From: Patescibacteria group bacterium
Lineage (GTDB): Bacteria > Patescibacteriota > Minisyncoccia > UBA6257 > HR35
DNA: 10,891 nucleotides
NCBI GenBank assembly: GCA_030550735.1
Contig: JAUQOT010000016.1
Coordinates: forward strand, 1-10,891
Direction: 5' to 3'
Shown here in pieces: positions 1 to 5,471 of the stretch. The notes below the pieces were generated by a model. It was given only the letters and a program-made list of their open reading frames with translations, was not told where the DNA came from and made no database searches. A program made the translations under genes and the position numbers. Numbering within the stretch: the first letter of the stretch is position 1; every line of letters starts with the position of its first letter.

Positions 1-240
1 TTTTTTTTCCTTATTTTTTTTGGTTTTCTTTTCGGTTGTCCTGAATTCTCTTCCTGGTTCTTTTCCTGGTTTCTCCCCTGGTTGTTCCTAGTTCTTCCGG
101 TTATTTTTCTGGTTCTCTTGGTTATTTTCTTGGTTTCTCCCCTGGTTATTTCCTCGGTTGTCTCCTCGGTTTTCCTTGATTGTCTTCCTGGTTATTTCCT
201 GGTTCTTTCGGTTATTTTCCTGGTTGTTTTCGGGTTGATG
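1..240. repeat. Degenerate short tandem repeat (GGTT minisatellite)
   Basis: GGTT recurs at about 22, 34, 56, 68, 80, 99, 111, 120, 132, 144, 156, 168, 190, 201, 210, 222 and 233, with degenerate copies near 43, 90 and 178. The unit is mostly 12 bp, roughly TTTCCTGGTTNT, with 9-bp variants and a few 10-13 bp steps. The plus strand is almost all pyrimidine apart from the GG pairs, so the array is strongly strand-asymmetric. Frames are interrupted (a minus-strand frame ends in TAG near 90) and no start codon with a leader is visible, so I do not call it coding. Possible roles are a protein-binding array, a replication or packaging site, or neutral slippage DNA. It is not a CRISPR array, because the units are too short and there are no unique spacers. 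Confidence 0.75.
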
Positions 241-437
241 GTTTAAAAGGATTGAAAAGTTAAAAGAAAGGAAGATTTAAAAGAATTTAAGGTGAGGTAT
301 ATTCTCTAGCTTATTTATATTCTTCAACTTTTTTTCTTCTTCTTTTCCTCTTGTTCTTTTTTTTCTCTTTAATTTAAAAGGAGCCCGCCAAAATTGACGA
401 GCCCCTTGTTTTTCTTTTTTTGTTTTTTCCTCTAAAT
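241..437. other. Gene-free region with purine and pyrimidine tracts
   Basis: No credible coding sequence is seen. About 241-297 is purine-rich on the plus strand. About 315-370 is nearly pure pyrimidine. The only defined structure is the hairpin at 378-407, listed separately. With the repeat array before it, this makes a gene-free stretch of over 400 bp at the left end of the leftward operon. Confidence 0.6.
376..407 (-). terminator. Hairpin terminator of the leftward operon
   Basis: Read on the minus strand, 407 to 378 forms a 12-bp stem around a 6-nt AATTTT loop, with three G-U wobbles and no mismatches. Read on the plus strand, the same positions give three A-C mismatches, so the functional RNA is the leftward transcript. 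A short T-run follows (376-379 on the minus strand). It lies about 30 nt past the stop of the last leftward gene (stop at 438), as expected for an intrinsic terminator, although the U-tract is short. Confidence 0.6.
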
Positions 438-764
438 CTAAATAAATAAATATTCTACTTTTTTGCTTATTTTTTCATAAAATAAATTTTCATTAAATCC
501 CATTAAATCCATCGTTAAGTTATAAACAAGCATAAAAGCCCTATTAAAACCCCAGCCCGTTAAATGATAATAGCCCTTTTCCTCGCTCCAGTGTGGCCCT
601 CCGCATACTTTCCTTATTTCTCCGTTTGGTGTTAAGATGAAAACATTGAAAGAAGTATAGCCGTTTCGTGTAATATTTTGAAGAGTTACCAAGATTTTTT
701 GAGCATTGAGCCAATCTTCCGCTGTTATATTAATTTTACCCCTTTCTTTTGTCAAGTTTTTCAT
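438..764 (-). CDS. Hypothetical protein, 108 aa
   Basis: I recognise no family. The protein is soluble-looking, with a basic N-terminus, a central aromatic and glycine-rich stretch (around residues 44-75, including GGPHWSEEKGYYHLTGWG) and a hydrophobic helix-like segment near 76-90. It is the last gene of the leftward operon, 29 nt before the hairpin terminator. The ATG at 764 has no Shine-Dalgarno sequence. Instead the leader is A-rich and carries a variant of the recurrent GGTCG element (793-805) 41 nt upstream. That element contains the stop codon of the preceding gene (797-799), which suggests coupled expression. The consistent open frame and operon position support a real gene. Confidence 0.65.
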   Translation of the reverse strand: MKNLTKERGKINITAEDWLNAQKILVTLQNITRNGYTSFNVFILTPNGEIRKVCGGPHWSEEKGYYHLTGWGFNRAFMLVYNLTMDLMGFNENLFYEKISKKVEYLFI

Positions 765-792
765 TTTTTTATTTTTATTTTTTTAAGTTTTT

Positions 793-805
793 TTAATTAC
801 CGCCC
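793..805 (-). promoter_or_regulatory. GGTCG-N2-AATTAA leader element (variant)
   Basis: The minus strand reads GGGCGGTAATTAA, one base from the consensus, and is followed by an A-rich leader. It includes the TAA stop of the 797-994 gene and lies 41 nt before the next start at 764. Confidence 0.5.
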
Positions 806-994
806 CGTGATTGTTTCTAATTCCTTATCGCTTAAAGTTAGAAAACAAATAGAAAAATCTAACAAATTATTATGTTCATAGAGCCACTGACAAGCCTTAA
901 AATCATAAAATTTCGGAGTTAAAAATTTCATAATTAAAAACATACAAGAAAACAACGCCAGAAACAGCAAGATATTTAGTAAAAATTTAATCAT
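797..994 (-). CDS. Small membrane protein, 65 aa
   Basis: The first 25 or so residues are strongly hydrophobic (KFLLNILLFLALFSCMFLIM), which predicts one N-terminal transmembrane helix or an uncleaved signal anchor. The remaining 40 residues form a short tail containing two cysteines. The Cys at residue 17 lies inside the hydrophobic segment without a clear lipobox, so a lipoprotein is unlikely. No family is recognised. The ATG at 994 follows an extended -10 promoter and the GGTCG leader element with an A-rich spacer. The leader also has an in-frame-stopped ATG at 1010, so 994 is the reasonable start. Its stop codon is part of the next copy of the element. Confidence 0.6.
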   Translation of the reverse strand: MIKFLLNILLFLALFSCMFLIMKFLTPKFYDFKACQWLYEHNNLLDFSICFLTLSDKELETITGR

Positions 995-1014
995 TTTTTT
1001 ATTTTTTCATTTTT

Positions 1015-1057
1015 TTAATTTTCGACCCTTTTATTTTAATTATACCATATTTGTCAA
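1015..1057 (-). promoter_or_regulatory. Leftward promoter with GGTCG leader element
   Basis: On the minus strand a perfect TATAAT (1039-1044) is preceded by TG as an extended -10 (TGGTATAAT). The element GGTCGAAAATTAA (1015-1027) starts 11 nt downstream, so it would lie within the first few transcribed bases. TTGACA at 1052-1057 is only 7 bp from the -10, too close to act with it. It belongs to a 16-bp sequence shared with the promoter near 2821. Confidence 0.65.
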
Positions 1058-1067
1058 TACCTCCAAA
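1052..1067 (-). repeat. 16-bp promoter-proximal repeat, copy 1
   Basis: The minus strand reads TTTGGAGGTATTGACA, identical to 2821-2836. Each copy lies next to the -10 box of a leftward operon. This is a candidate operator, with TTGACA as its end. Confidence 0.6.
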
Positions 1068-1137
1068 CATCAAAAACTCAATAAAACTTAAAGAAAAAAA
1101 ACTAAAAGAAAATAAAATTCCAAATTAGGTTACTCAA

Positions 1138-2244
1138 TTATGATTCGGCTGTTAGGCTTTGATATTCCTCTTTAGTTATGTTAAATTTCCAGGCAAACCC
1201 CTCATTCACACTGTTAATATTAGGCGGTACAAAGGATATATATTCTCGTTCAGTACTCACATCTTTATATCTCAAAAATCTTACCTCTCCTCTCTCTCCA
1301 CTTACCCTGTAAAGCTCACCTTTTTCATTTTTGTCTATTAAAATAAGATTTTTCTCATACTTCAAAGCTTCTTTTAATCCTCCTGTAAATTCGGCAATTA
1401 TTCTTCTCTTCTCTACATTTCTGATTTTTAACAAGTAAGTAATATTAATTTTCTTGTTTAAAACAATTTCGTATCTAATACTTTCTTCTTCAATGTCTCT
1501 ATCAAGCATTAAATTTTCAAAACTAATTTTATTCTTTTTCATCATTTCTCTCAGCTTTTCTAAAGCTTCAGCTTTCTTAAAATCAAAATACAAATATTTA
1601 CAAGAGATTTCACCATCGAAGTTCTCTAAAAAGCTTTCATTTAGCAGTAACTTTCTAACATCTTTTATTGATAATTTTCCTTTTTCGATTTTCAACTTTT
1701 CTAAATCAACATTTTCAACATTCTCAATGTTTATTTCATTAATTTTCACTTTTTTAGTTTCTCCTCGAAGTGGTAAAAAAATAACTCCTTTACCACCCTT
1801 CAAATTAATTTTTTTGATAACCCTTCTATTATTACATACTCTAAAAAAAACCCTATCAAAATTCTTTGCTTTTATTTCTTCAAATTTTGCTAGAATTTCG
1901 CAACACCCCTTCAAATCTTCAATTTCAATATAACTTCTAAATTCCACATCTGCTTCAACATAAAAATCATTTTTAACTTTTACTTCCTTAAAATTAAGCT
2001 TAAGGTCTCTGCTTAGTACAGGCATATCATTAAAAACTTTTAGATAGAGATTTTTTGTCTCCAATCTTTCAATCAGTAAATCTTCTAAATTAACAAATCT
2101 GCAATCTACAGTTTCATCTACTCCTTCAACATAATTTTTTCCAGTTAAATATATATTTTTTTGATTTTTTTCAAAAAATCTTAACTCTTTTTTCTCAATT
2201 TTTTCAGTATAATTTTCGTTTTTGATTAATATTTTTCTTTCCAT
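1138..2244 (-). CDS. DUF6745-like protein, 368 aa
   Basis: The C-terminal 45 residues (YKDVSTEREYISFVPP, then FAWKFNITKEEYQSL and a final ES) match my memory of the signature end of DUF6745-type proteins: a 'TGR.Y...VPP' segment, then 'AWKFGLT.EEY..L..ES'. The rest is long, lysine- and glutamate-rich and beta-strand-like, with repeated 'LxxLxIExxxLxIKxV' stretches that could be solenoid repeats. No catalytic motif is visible. It follows the 2292-2711 gene after 47 nt, and that small 'RQGDVLL' protein is what I recall lying next to DUF6745 genes elsewhere, so the two probably act together. Biochemical function is unknown to me. The ATG at 2244 lies 30 nt after a variant GGTCG element. Confidence 0.75.
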   Translation of the reverse strand: MERKILIKNENYTEKIEKKELRFFEKNQKNIYLTGKNYVEGVDETVDCRFVNLEDLLIERLETKNLYLKVFNDMPVLSRDLKLNFKEVKVKNDFYVEADVEFRSYIEIEDLKGCCEILAKFEEIKAKNFDRVFFRVCNNRRVIKKINLKGGKGVIFLPLRGETKKVKINEINIENVENVDLEKLKIEKGKLSIKDVRKLLLNESFLENFDGEISCKYLYFDFKKAEALEKLREMMKKNKISFENLMLDRDIEEESIRYEIVLNKKINITYLLKIRNVEKRRIIAEFTGGLKEALKYEKNLILIDKNEKGELYRVSGERGEVRFLRYKDVSTEREYISFVPPNINSVNEGFAWKFNITKEEYQSLTAES

Positions 2245-2261
2245 ATTTTATTTTTTATTTT

Positions 2262-2274
2262 TTAATTTCGCACC
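2262..2274 (-). promoter_or_regulatory. GGTCG-type leader element (variant GGTGCG)
   Basis: The minus strand reads GGTGCGAAATTAA, followed by an A/T-only leader to the ATG at 2244. It sits between two operon genes, 18 nt past the preceding stop, with no promoter boxes beside it. Confidence 0.5.
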
Positions 2275-2291
2275 TTAATTAAACTAAAATT

Positions 2292-2711
2292 TTAATCTTC
2301 AATCCGTCTCCATTCATCTCTAAAATAATCATACTCCCTTTCAAAAAGAATTACATACATTCCCTGGACAATCGATAATTGATTATGTTCTTCATGGTTA
2401 AGGATTGCATCGCTAAATAATTTTATTATTTTTAAATCCTCATGATTTAATAAATCTCTTCCATCCAAAATTAAAAAATCTTTTTCTGCTAAAAGAACAT
2501 GTTTATTTCCAGTTTCGCCCTCTCGAACTACATACTCTTTCGTTTTTATTTCTTCACTTATTGCCATAAATCTTTCATTTTTTTTTGAAAAATAATCATA
2601 AACTACTTCATCATCAAACACTTCATAAAGTAAAACATCTCCTTGCCGATAAATTTTTCTAGTTTTTTTGTTTTCCATTTTTTCAATTTTTTTATTAATT
2701 TTGACCTTCAT
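2292..2711 (-). CDS. Small 'RQGDVLL' protein, partner of DUF6745-like gene
   Basis: 139 aa. Landmarks are RQGDVLLYEV (about residues 22-31), GETGNKHVLL (66-75), a LNHEEHNQL segment (about 108-116) and an EREYDYFRDEWRRIED end. I recall the same order in a small uncharacterised family from phages, plasmids and many bacterial genomes (R-Q-G-D-V-L, GE.TGH.H, HEEH, P.G.Y.V..QREY, R.V.D) often encoded next to DUF6745 proteins. The conserved histidines and acids could bind metal, but no activity is established that I know of. It is the first gene after a consensus promoter. ATG 2711 is used here. An internal ATG at 2678 lies closer to the conserved region and is a credible alternative start. Confidence 0.75.
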   Translation of the reverse strand: MKVKINKKIEKMENKKTRKIYRQGDVLLYEVFDDEVVYDYFSKKNERFMAISEEIKTKEYVVREGETGNKHVLLAEKDFLILDGRDLLNHEDLKIIKLFSDAILNHEEHNQLSIVQGMYVILFEREYDYFRDEWRRIED

Positions 2712-2766
2712 TTTTTAAACTCTTTTTTCACTTTTTTACATTTTTTACATTTTTTCTTCTCATTTA

Positions 2767-2826
2767 TTAATTATCGACCTTTTCAGTTTCTAAAAACATT
2801 ATAACTCAAAAATTTTAAAATGTCAA
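2767..2826 (-). promoter_or_regulatory. Consensus sigma70 promoter with GGTCG leader
   Basis: The minus strand has TTGACA (2821-2826), a 17-bp spacer and TATAAT (2798-2803), which is a perfect consensus promoter. GGTCGATAATTAA lies at 2767-2779, 18 nt after the -10. The leader to ATG 2711 is long (56-68 nt), A-rich and contains several ATGs that stop at once. It should drive 2711-1138. Confidence 0.85.
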
Positions 2827-2836
2827 TACCTCCAAA
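2821..2836 (-). repeat. 16-bp promoter-proximal repeat, copy 2
   Basis: The sequence is identical to copy 1. Here its TTGACA is the correctly spaced -35 box of the promoter for the DUF6745-like pair, so a protein bound to the repeat would compete with RNA polymerase. Confidence 0.6.
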
Positions 2837-2899
2837 AACTTAAAAAATCCAAGTTTCAAGCAATCAATCAAAAATCAAAAAAACTTTATTTCACTCTAC

Positions 2900-2960
2900 A
2901 TTAGGTTGCTTCTTCATTAGGCTGTTTCAATAAATTAGGCTAATTCTTTATTAGGCTGGG
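2900..2960 (+). repeat. Four phased ATTAGG(C/T)T repeats in divergent control region
   Basis: ATTAGG starts at 2900, 2916, 2934 and 2950. Each is followed by T or C, then T, giving a unit near ATTAGGCTG-NTTC with 16, 18 and 16 bp steps, all in the same orientation. They lie between the leftward promoter at 2798-2826 and the rightward promoter at 2981-3008. A further ATTAGGTTAC is at 1124. Direct repeats at less than two helical turns upstream of a DNA-binding protein gene suggest operator sites or plasmid-type iterons. The rest of 2712-3048 contains no gene. Confidence 0.65.
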
Positions 2961-2980
2961 ATTTTTGAAGTTAAAAGATT

Positions 2981-3029
2981 TTAACATTTTTACATTTTGT
3001 GGTATAATATTATGAAGGTCGAAAATTAA
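2981..3029 (+). promoter_or_regulatory. Rightward promoter with GGTCG leader element
   Basis: TTAACA (2981-2986), a 16-bp spacer and TATAAT (3003-3008) with the extended -10 TGGTATAAT. GGTCGAAAATTAA follows at 3017-3029, 8 nt after the -10, so it would lie at or just after the transcription start. The A-rich leader then runs to ATG 3049. Confidence 0.8.
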
Positions 3030-3048
3030 TAAAAACTGGTCAAAAAAA

Positions 3049-3264
3049 ATGTCAATAATTCAAGTTCCAAAGAAAGATTACTATCTCATTAGTGAGGTCG
3101 CAAGAATTTTAGGTGTTGGATATCACGTTATTAAATATGCTGTTCAGAAAGGAAAAGTAAAAGTAAAAAGGACAATGGTTTTAGAAAATAAAAAAGTTTT
3201 GATTCCTTATGAAGAGGTGGTGAGACTTCTTAAAGAAAAACAAGAAAGAGAAAAGTCGCTTTAA
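3049..3264 (+). CDS. Excisionase/MerR-like helix-turn-helix protein
   Basis: 71 aa. Residues 12-35 (YLISEVARILGVGYHVIKYAV) form a helix-turn-helix of the AlpA/excisionase (MerR-like winged helix) type. The beta-wing NKKVLIPYEEVVRLLKEK follows, with the typical 'IP.EEV.' strand-helix. Such small proteins act as transcription regulators or recombination directionality factors on mobile DNA. It is the first gene of the rightward operon, right after the ATTAGG repeats and a good promoter, so autoregulation through those repeats is plausible (inference). A weaker relative is encoded at 5036-5272. Start ATG 3049 lies 32 nt from the GGTCG element. Confidence 0.8.
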   Translation: MSIIQVPKKDYYLISEVARILGVGYHVIKYAVQKGKVKVKRTMVLENKKVLIPYEEVVRLLKEKQEREKSL

Positions 3265-3283
3265 TTGGGTTTTTAATAAAGAA

Positions 3284-3823
3284 ATGGTCAAACAAAACAA
3301 AAGAAACAAAGAGATTACGCCTTTTTATAAAAAATTTATCAACAGAAAACCTCTTTCTCCCGAAGAACTTGAAATTGCTTATCAAATTGTTAAAAGGAAC
3401 AGATGTGAGTGTTTAATTTGTGGCAAAGAATTTAAAAATTTAGGAGGACATTTGTGGCAAAGTCACGATATATCTGCCAAAGAATACAAAGAATATTTCA
3501 GCTTACCATACAAATTACCCCTAATTTCAGATGAAACAAAACAAAAGAAAAGCGAAGCAAACAAAAGAAAGAAAATGTGGAAGTATTTAATTAAGTATGG
3601 AAAAAAATATCATTTTAAAAAAGGAAAAGTTAATCATCATAGAAGAATTTCATACTATCAAAGGAGAAATGAAATAGAAAAAATGAAAAAGTATCATGAA
3701 ATGCTAAAAAAAGAGTGGAGAATTTGTCATGTTTGTGGAATGAGATTTCACCATTTAGAAAATCATCTTTTTCGCAAACACGGACTTGTTTTGGCTTATT
3801 CAAGAAAGGCAATTAAGCATTAA
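3284..3823 (+). CDS. Ros/MucR-like double zinc-finger protein
   Basis: 179 aa with two C2H2-type fingers of the same geometry, C-x2-C-x9-H-x4-H. Finger 1 uses C43, C46, H56 and H61. Finger 2 uses C148, C151, H161 and H166. Finger 1 is followed by 'ISAKEYKEYFSLPYKLPLIS', the segment seen after the finger in Ros/MucR regulators. The 80-residue linker is highly basic (many K, R and H), which suits nucleic-acid binding. Ros/MucR proteins usually carry one finger, so the duplication is unusual. It starts 19 nt after the HTH gene and is probably cotranscribed. It could be a transcription factor or an HNH-like intron-style DNA-binding protein, but no HNH catalytic motif is seen. Confidence 0.75.
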   Translation: MVKQNKRNKEITPFYKKFINRKPLSPEELEIAYQIVKRNRCECLICGKEFKNLGGHLWQSHDISAKEYKEYFSLPYKLPLISDETKQKKSEANKRKKMWKYLIKYGKKYHFKKGKVNHHRRISYYQRRNEIEKMKKYHEMLKKEWRICHVCGMRFHHLENHLFRKHGLVLAYSRKAIKH

Positions 3824-3835
3824 CCATTTAAAAAC

Positions 3836-3887
3836 TTGACAATAAAAAAATTTGATAGTAAAATGTAAATAAAAGGTCGTAAATTAA
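3836..3887 (+). promoter_or_regulatory. Consensus sigma70 promoter with GGTCG leader
   Basis: TTGACA (3836-3841), 17-bp spacer, TAAAAT (3859-3864). GGTCGTAAATTAA (3875-3887) begins 10 nt after the -10, so near the 5' end of the transcript. ATG 3902 follows 27 nt from the element start. It should drive the chained gene set 3902-5272. Confidence 0.85.
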
Positions 3888-3901
3888 AAAAAAAGTTGAA
3901 A

Positions 3902-4189
3902 ATGGAAGAAATTTTTCAACAGATGGAAAAACTAGAAGAAATTGAAGAAAAATCAAGGGATAAACTAATTGATTTGCTTTACGATGTTGAACTAGAGATT
4001 TCATATGACTACATCGAAGAAATTGCAAAAAAAATACAAAGAGAAGAGGGTGTTTCGGAAGAAGAAGCTTTAATAAGGGCGAAACTTTTCTTAAATTCTC
4101 TACCCGAAGATGAAGATGAAAACGAAAACACTCAAAACAATCATTCTTTGGGAGGGGAAGAAGAATTTGAAGATGATGATTGGCTATAA
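3902..4189 (+). CDS. Acidic helical hypothetical protein, 95 aa
   Basis: Rich in glutamate and strongly helical. The N-terminal 30 residues (EEIFQQMEKLEEIEEKSRDK) have a coiled-coil-like pattern. The C-terminus is very acidic (EDEDENEN, then EEEFEDDDWL), as in some DNA-mimic or SSB-tail-like proteins. The final 'DDDWL' with a terminal hydrophobic pair is reminiscent of an acidic SSB-type tail, but no OB-fold is visible, so this is only a note. An upstream TTG at 3896 is in frame, and ATG 3902 is preferred. The 3' end overlaps the next gene by 17 nt, which indicates translational coupling. No family is recognised. Confidence 0.65.
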   Translation: MEEIFQQMEKLEEIEEKSRDKLIDLLYDVELEISYDYIEEIAKKIQREEGVSEEEALIRAKLFLNSLPEDEDENENTQNNHSLGGEEEFEDDDWL

Positions 4190-4358
4190 ATTAAGAAAAA
4201 TTTTTGAAAAAATCTTGAATAAATTCGGGTTTGGTTATTGCGATTTTTGCGGAATCAGAATAACAAAAAACAAAAAAACTCTTTATTATAGGGACGATGA
4301 AGGTTGCATAATGCCAGAGGGCGATTATTTCATTTGCTCTTTATGTGAGGAAGGCTAA
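4173..4358 (+). CDS. Small zinc-ribbon protein, about 61 aa
   Basis: After a basic helical N-terminus (YKLRKIFEKILNKFGFGY) come two knuckles, CDFCG and CSLC, about 30 residues apart, giving a four-cysteine zinc ribbon. The frame is open further upstream, but that would overlap the previous gene by 80 nt. The tandem ATGs at 4173 and 4176 give a 14-17 nt overlap that matches the coupling pattern of this operon. Function is unknown. Similar knuckle-bearing small proteins in mobile DNA often bind nucleic acids or RNA polymerase. The 5598-5846 gene on the other strand encodes another small ribbon with the same CxFCG first knuckle. Confidence 0.65.
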   Translation: MMIGYKLRKIFEKILNKFGFGYCDFCGIRITKNKKTLYYRDDEGCIMPEGDYFICSLCEEG

Positions 4359-4360
4359 TA

Positions 4361-4663
4361 ATGAACGAAGAACAACAAAAATCTACAGATTGGGAAAGAA
4401 TTAGAAAAGAAAAGCAAAAACAGATTAGGGAAAGTCAATATTTCAAAAAGGGAAATATAGAAAAAACGCAACAATTTGGAATTATTCATTCATATTTACA
4501 GATTTTTCTAGAAAAAGGATTAATAAAATGGGAAGATAGAAATAAAGTCTTTAATGAAATTGCTGAATGGGTTCTTGATAAGTGGGTCTGGTTTGAAAGT
4601 GAATACCTGGATAATTATTTTTCTAAAAGGGCGGAAATTAAAAAAGTAAAAAATAATGGATAA
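4361..4663 (+). CDS. Hypothetical protein, 100 aa
   Basis: The N-terminal third is charged and helical (ERIRKEKQKQIRESQYFKKG). The rest is a helical, tryptophan-rich segment (IAEWVLDKWVWFESEYLDNY). No cysteines, no membrane segment and no motif I can assign. ATG 4361 comes 2 nt after the zinc-ribbon stop, with GAAGG just upstream as a possible ribosome-binding site. The 3' end overlaps the next start by 8 nt, so it is part of a coupled chain. Confidence 0.6.
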   Translation: MNEEQQKSTDWERIRKEKQKQIRESQYFKKGNIEKTQQFGIIHSYLQIFLEKGLIKWEDRNKVFNEIAEWVLDKWVWFESEYLDNYFSKRAEIKKVKNNG

Positions 4664-4844
4664 AAAAGAATTGGAAAAGAAATTAGAATTTTTGGATGAG
4701 AAAATTACAGGAATTGAGTTTATGGTAGATTCAATTAGTAGAGATTTAGATTACATAGAGAAAATTTGTGCTATTTTAAGGTCAATTTTGTTAGAAATCG
4801 AAGAAGAAATTAATAAAGAAGTAGAAAATGTGGATATTAATTAG
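4656..4844 (+). CDS. Short coiled-coil protein, 62 aa
   Basis: Almost entirely one amphipathic helix with heptad-like spacing of L, I, F and V (KKLEFLDEKITGIEFMVDSI, then LDYIEKICAILRSILLEIEE). It probably forms a dimeric coiled coil. No enzymatic motif. It overlaps the previous gene by 8 nt and the next by 17 nt, so its translation is coupled in both directions. The product may be a subunit or adaptor of a neighbouring protein. No family is recognised. Confidence 0.6.
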   Translation: MDKKELEKKLEFLDEKITGIEFMVDSISRDLDYIEKICAILRSILLEIEEEINKEVENVDIN

Positions 4845-5049
4845 AAAATTTGAACCTTCTGAAAAAACTAAAAAAGAGTTGAACTTTAATGAGAAATATG
4901 ATGTTTGGTGGAATACTCTAACAAACAAAATTATCTGCGATTGTCCTGGGTTCTATTTCAATGGACATTGCAAACATGTTAAAGAAGTTAGAGAAAAATT
5001 GAAAAAAGTCGTAATTAAATTAAGGAAACAAGAAAATGAGGAAAATTAG
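4828..5049 (+). CDS. SWIM zinc-finger protein, 73 aa
   Basis: The motif CDCPGFYFNGHCKH fits the SWIM zinc finger (CxC-xn-CxH, here n=8), preceded by the typical beta-strand 'YDVWWNTLTNKII'. SWIM domains bind DNA or mediate protein contacts. The protein is little more than the domain plus a basic C-terminal helix. A second SWIM protein is encoded at 9018-9356 on the other strand, and both share an 'EPSE(K/N)TKK' block before the domain, so they look like diverged paralogues. The ATG at 4828 lies inside the previous gene (17-nt overlap), and the 3' end overlaps the next gene by 14 nt. Confidence 0.75.
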   Translation: MWILIRKFEPSEKTKKELNFNEKYDVWWNTLTNKIICDCPGFYFNGHCKHVKEVREKLKKVVIKLRKQENEEN

Positions 5050-5272
5050 CATTGCTGAATTATCAGAAAAAACAAATCTCAAATACAATCAAATTTATTT
5101 CCTTATCAGAAAAGGTCTTTTAAGTGCAGAAAAGGTTTATTTGAAGAATAAAAAAGTCTATTTACTTGATGAAGAAAATGCTTTAAAAGAGATTGAAGAA
5201 TTGAAAAGAAAAGGAATAATAATTTTCCCCCAAAATTGGGCAAAAATTAGGCTTCCGAAAGAGAAAAAATAA
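5036..5272 (+). CDS. Small helix-turn-helix protein, 78 aa
   Basis: The N-terminus (ISIAELSEKTNLKYNQIYFL) is a helix-turn-helix like the excisionase/MerR family, followed by 'LKNKKVYLLDEENALKEIEEL', which mirrors the 'LENKKVLIPYEEVVRLL' wing and helix of the 3049-3264 protein. The two are probably distant paralogues at opposite ends of the rightward block. The tail (IFPQNWAKIRLPKEKK) is short and basic. Likely role: DNA-binding regulator or directionality factor. The start ATG overlaps the SWIM gene by 14 nt, and it is the last gene before the convergent structured gap. Confidence 0.7.
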   Translation: MRKISIAELSEKTNLKYNQIYFLIRKGLLSAEKVYLKNKKVYLLDEENALKEIEELKRKGIIIFPQNWAKIRLPKEKK

Positions 5273-5279
5273 CCCAGAT

Positions 5280-5375
5280 TGCCTCTAAAATCGCGTAGTT
5301 TCAATTTTTCTCTTAACCCCAGTATTGATATACTAGGGAACCAAAAAAAATTTAAATGAGAAGATTCTAGAGGCA
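5280..5375. other. Long-range hairpin in convergent gap
   Basis: Positions 5280-5292 and 5363-5375 are inverted repeats of 13 bp with one non-identical pair. That pair is A-C in plus-strand RNA but G-U in minus-strand RNA. Inside lies a smaller hairpin around GTAT-TGAT-ATAC with flanking CCC/GGG (about 5318-5338). It begins 7 nt after the rightward stop. It may act as a transcription terminator or mRNA 3'-end protector. No U-run follows directly on the plus strand. Confidence 0.5.
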
Positions 5376-5418
5376 TACCATTTAAAAAACCCTCAATTTT
5401 TCTTGATTTTTTAATGAT

Positions 5419-5471
5419 GGAAAAAAATGAAAAAAAATCCTTTTAAAATCTATGATTTTTTGATTTTTTCC
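5419..5471 (+). terminator. AT-rich imperfect hairpin with T-runs
   Basis: GGAAAAAAATGAAAAAAAATCC is followed after about 13 nt by GATTTTTTGATTTTTTCC, its imperfect inverse, then AATTTTT. It could terminate rightward transcripts that read past 5272, but a low-complexity AT-rich stretch could pair like this by chance. Confidence 0.35.

Noticed and set aside
1..240. CRISPR array
   Set aside because: The repeats are 9-12 bp, degenerate and contiguous, with no spacers and no cas genes nearby.
1..240. Low-complexity coding region (Asn/Gln/Glu-rich) on the minus strand
   Set aside because: Frame-breaking 10, 11 and 13 bp steps, an internal TAG and no start codon with a leader.
1454..1933. 159-codon plus-strand open frame
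   Set aside because: It is the antisense shadow of the DUF6745-like gene. The product is Ser/Phe/Leu-rich as expected for the complement of Lys/Glu-rich coding DNA, and there is no leader signal.
3896..3901. TTG start for the acidic protein
   Set aside because: An ATG two codons later fits the spacing from the promoter-led leader as well and is the commoner start.
3630..4028. Minus-strand open frames opposite the zinc-finger and acidic genes
   Set aside because: They overlap recognised or promoter-led plus-strand genes and have shadow-like composition.
5158..5376. 72-codon minus-strand open frame
   Set aside because: It runs through the long hairpin and the end of the HTH gene with no leader element. 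Structure explains the region better.
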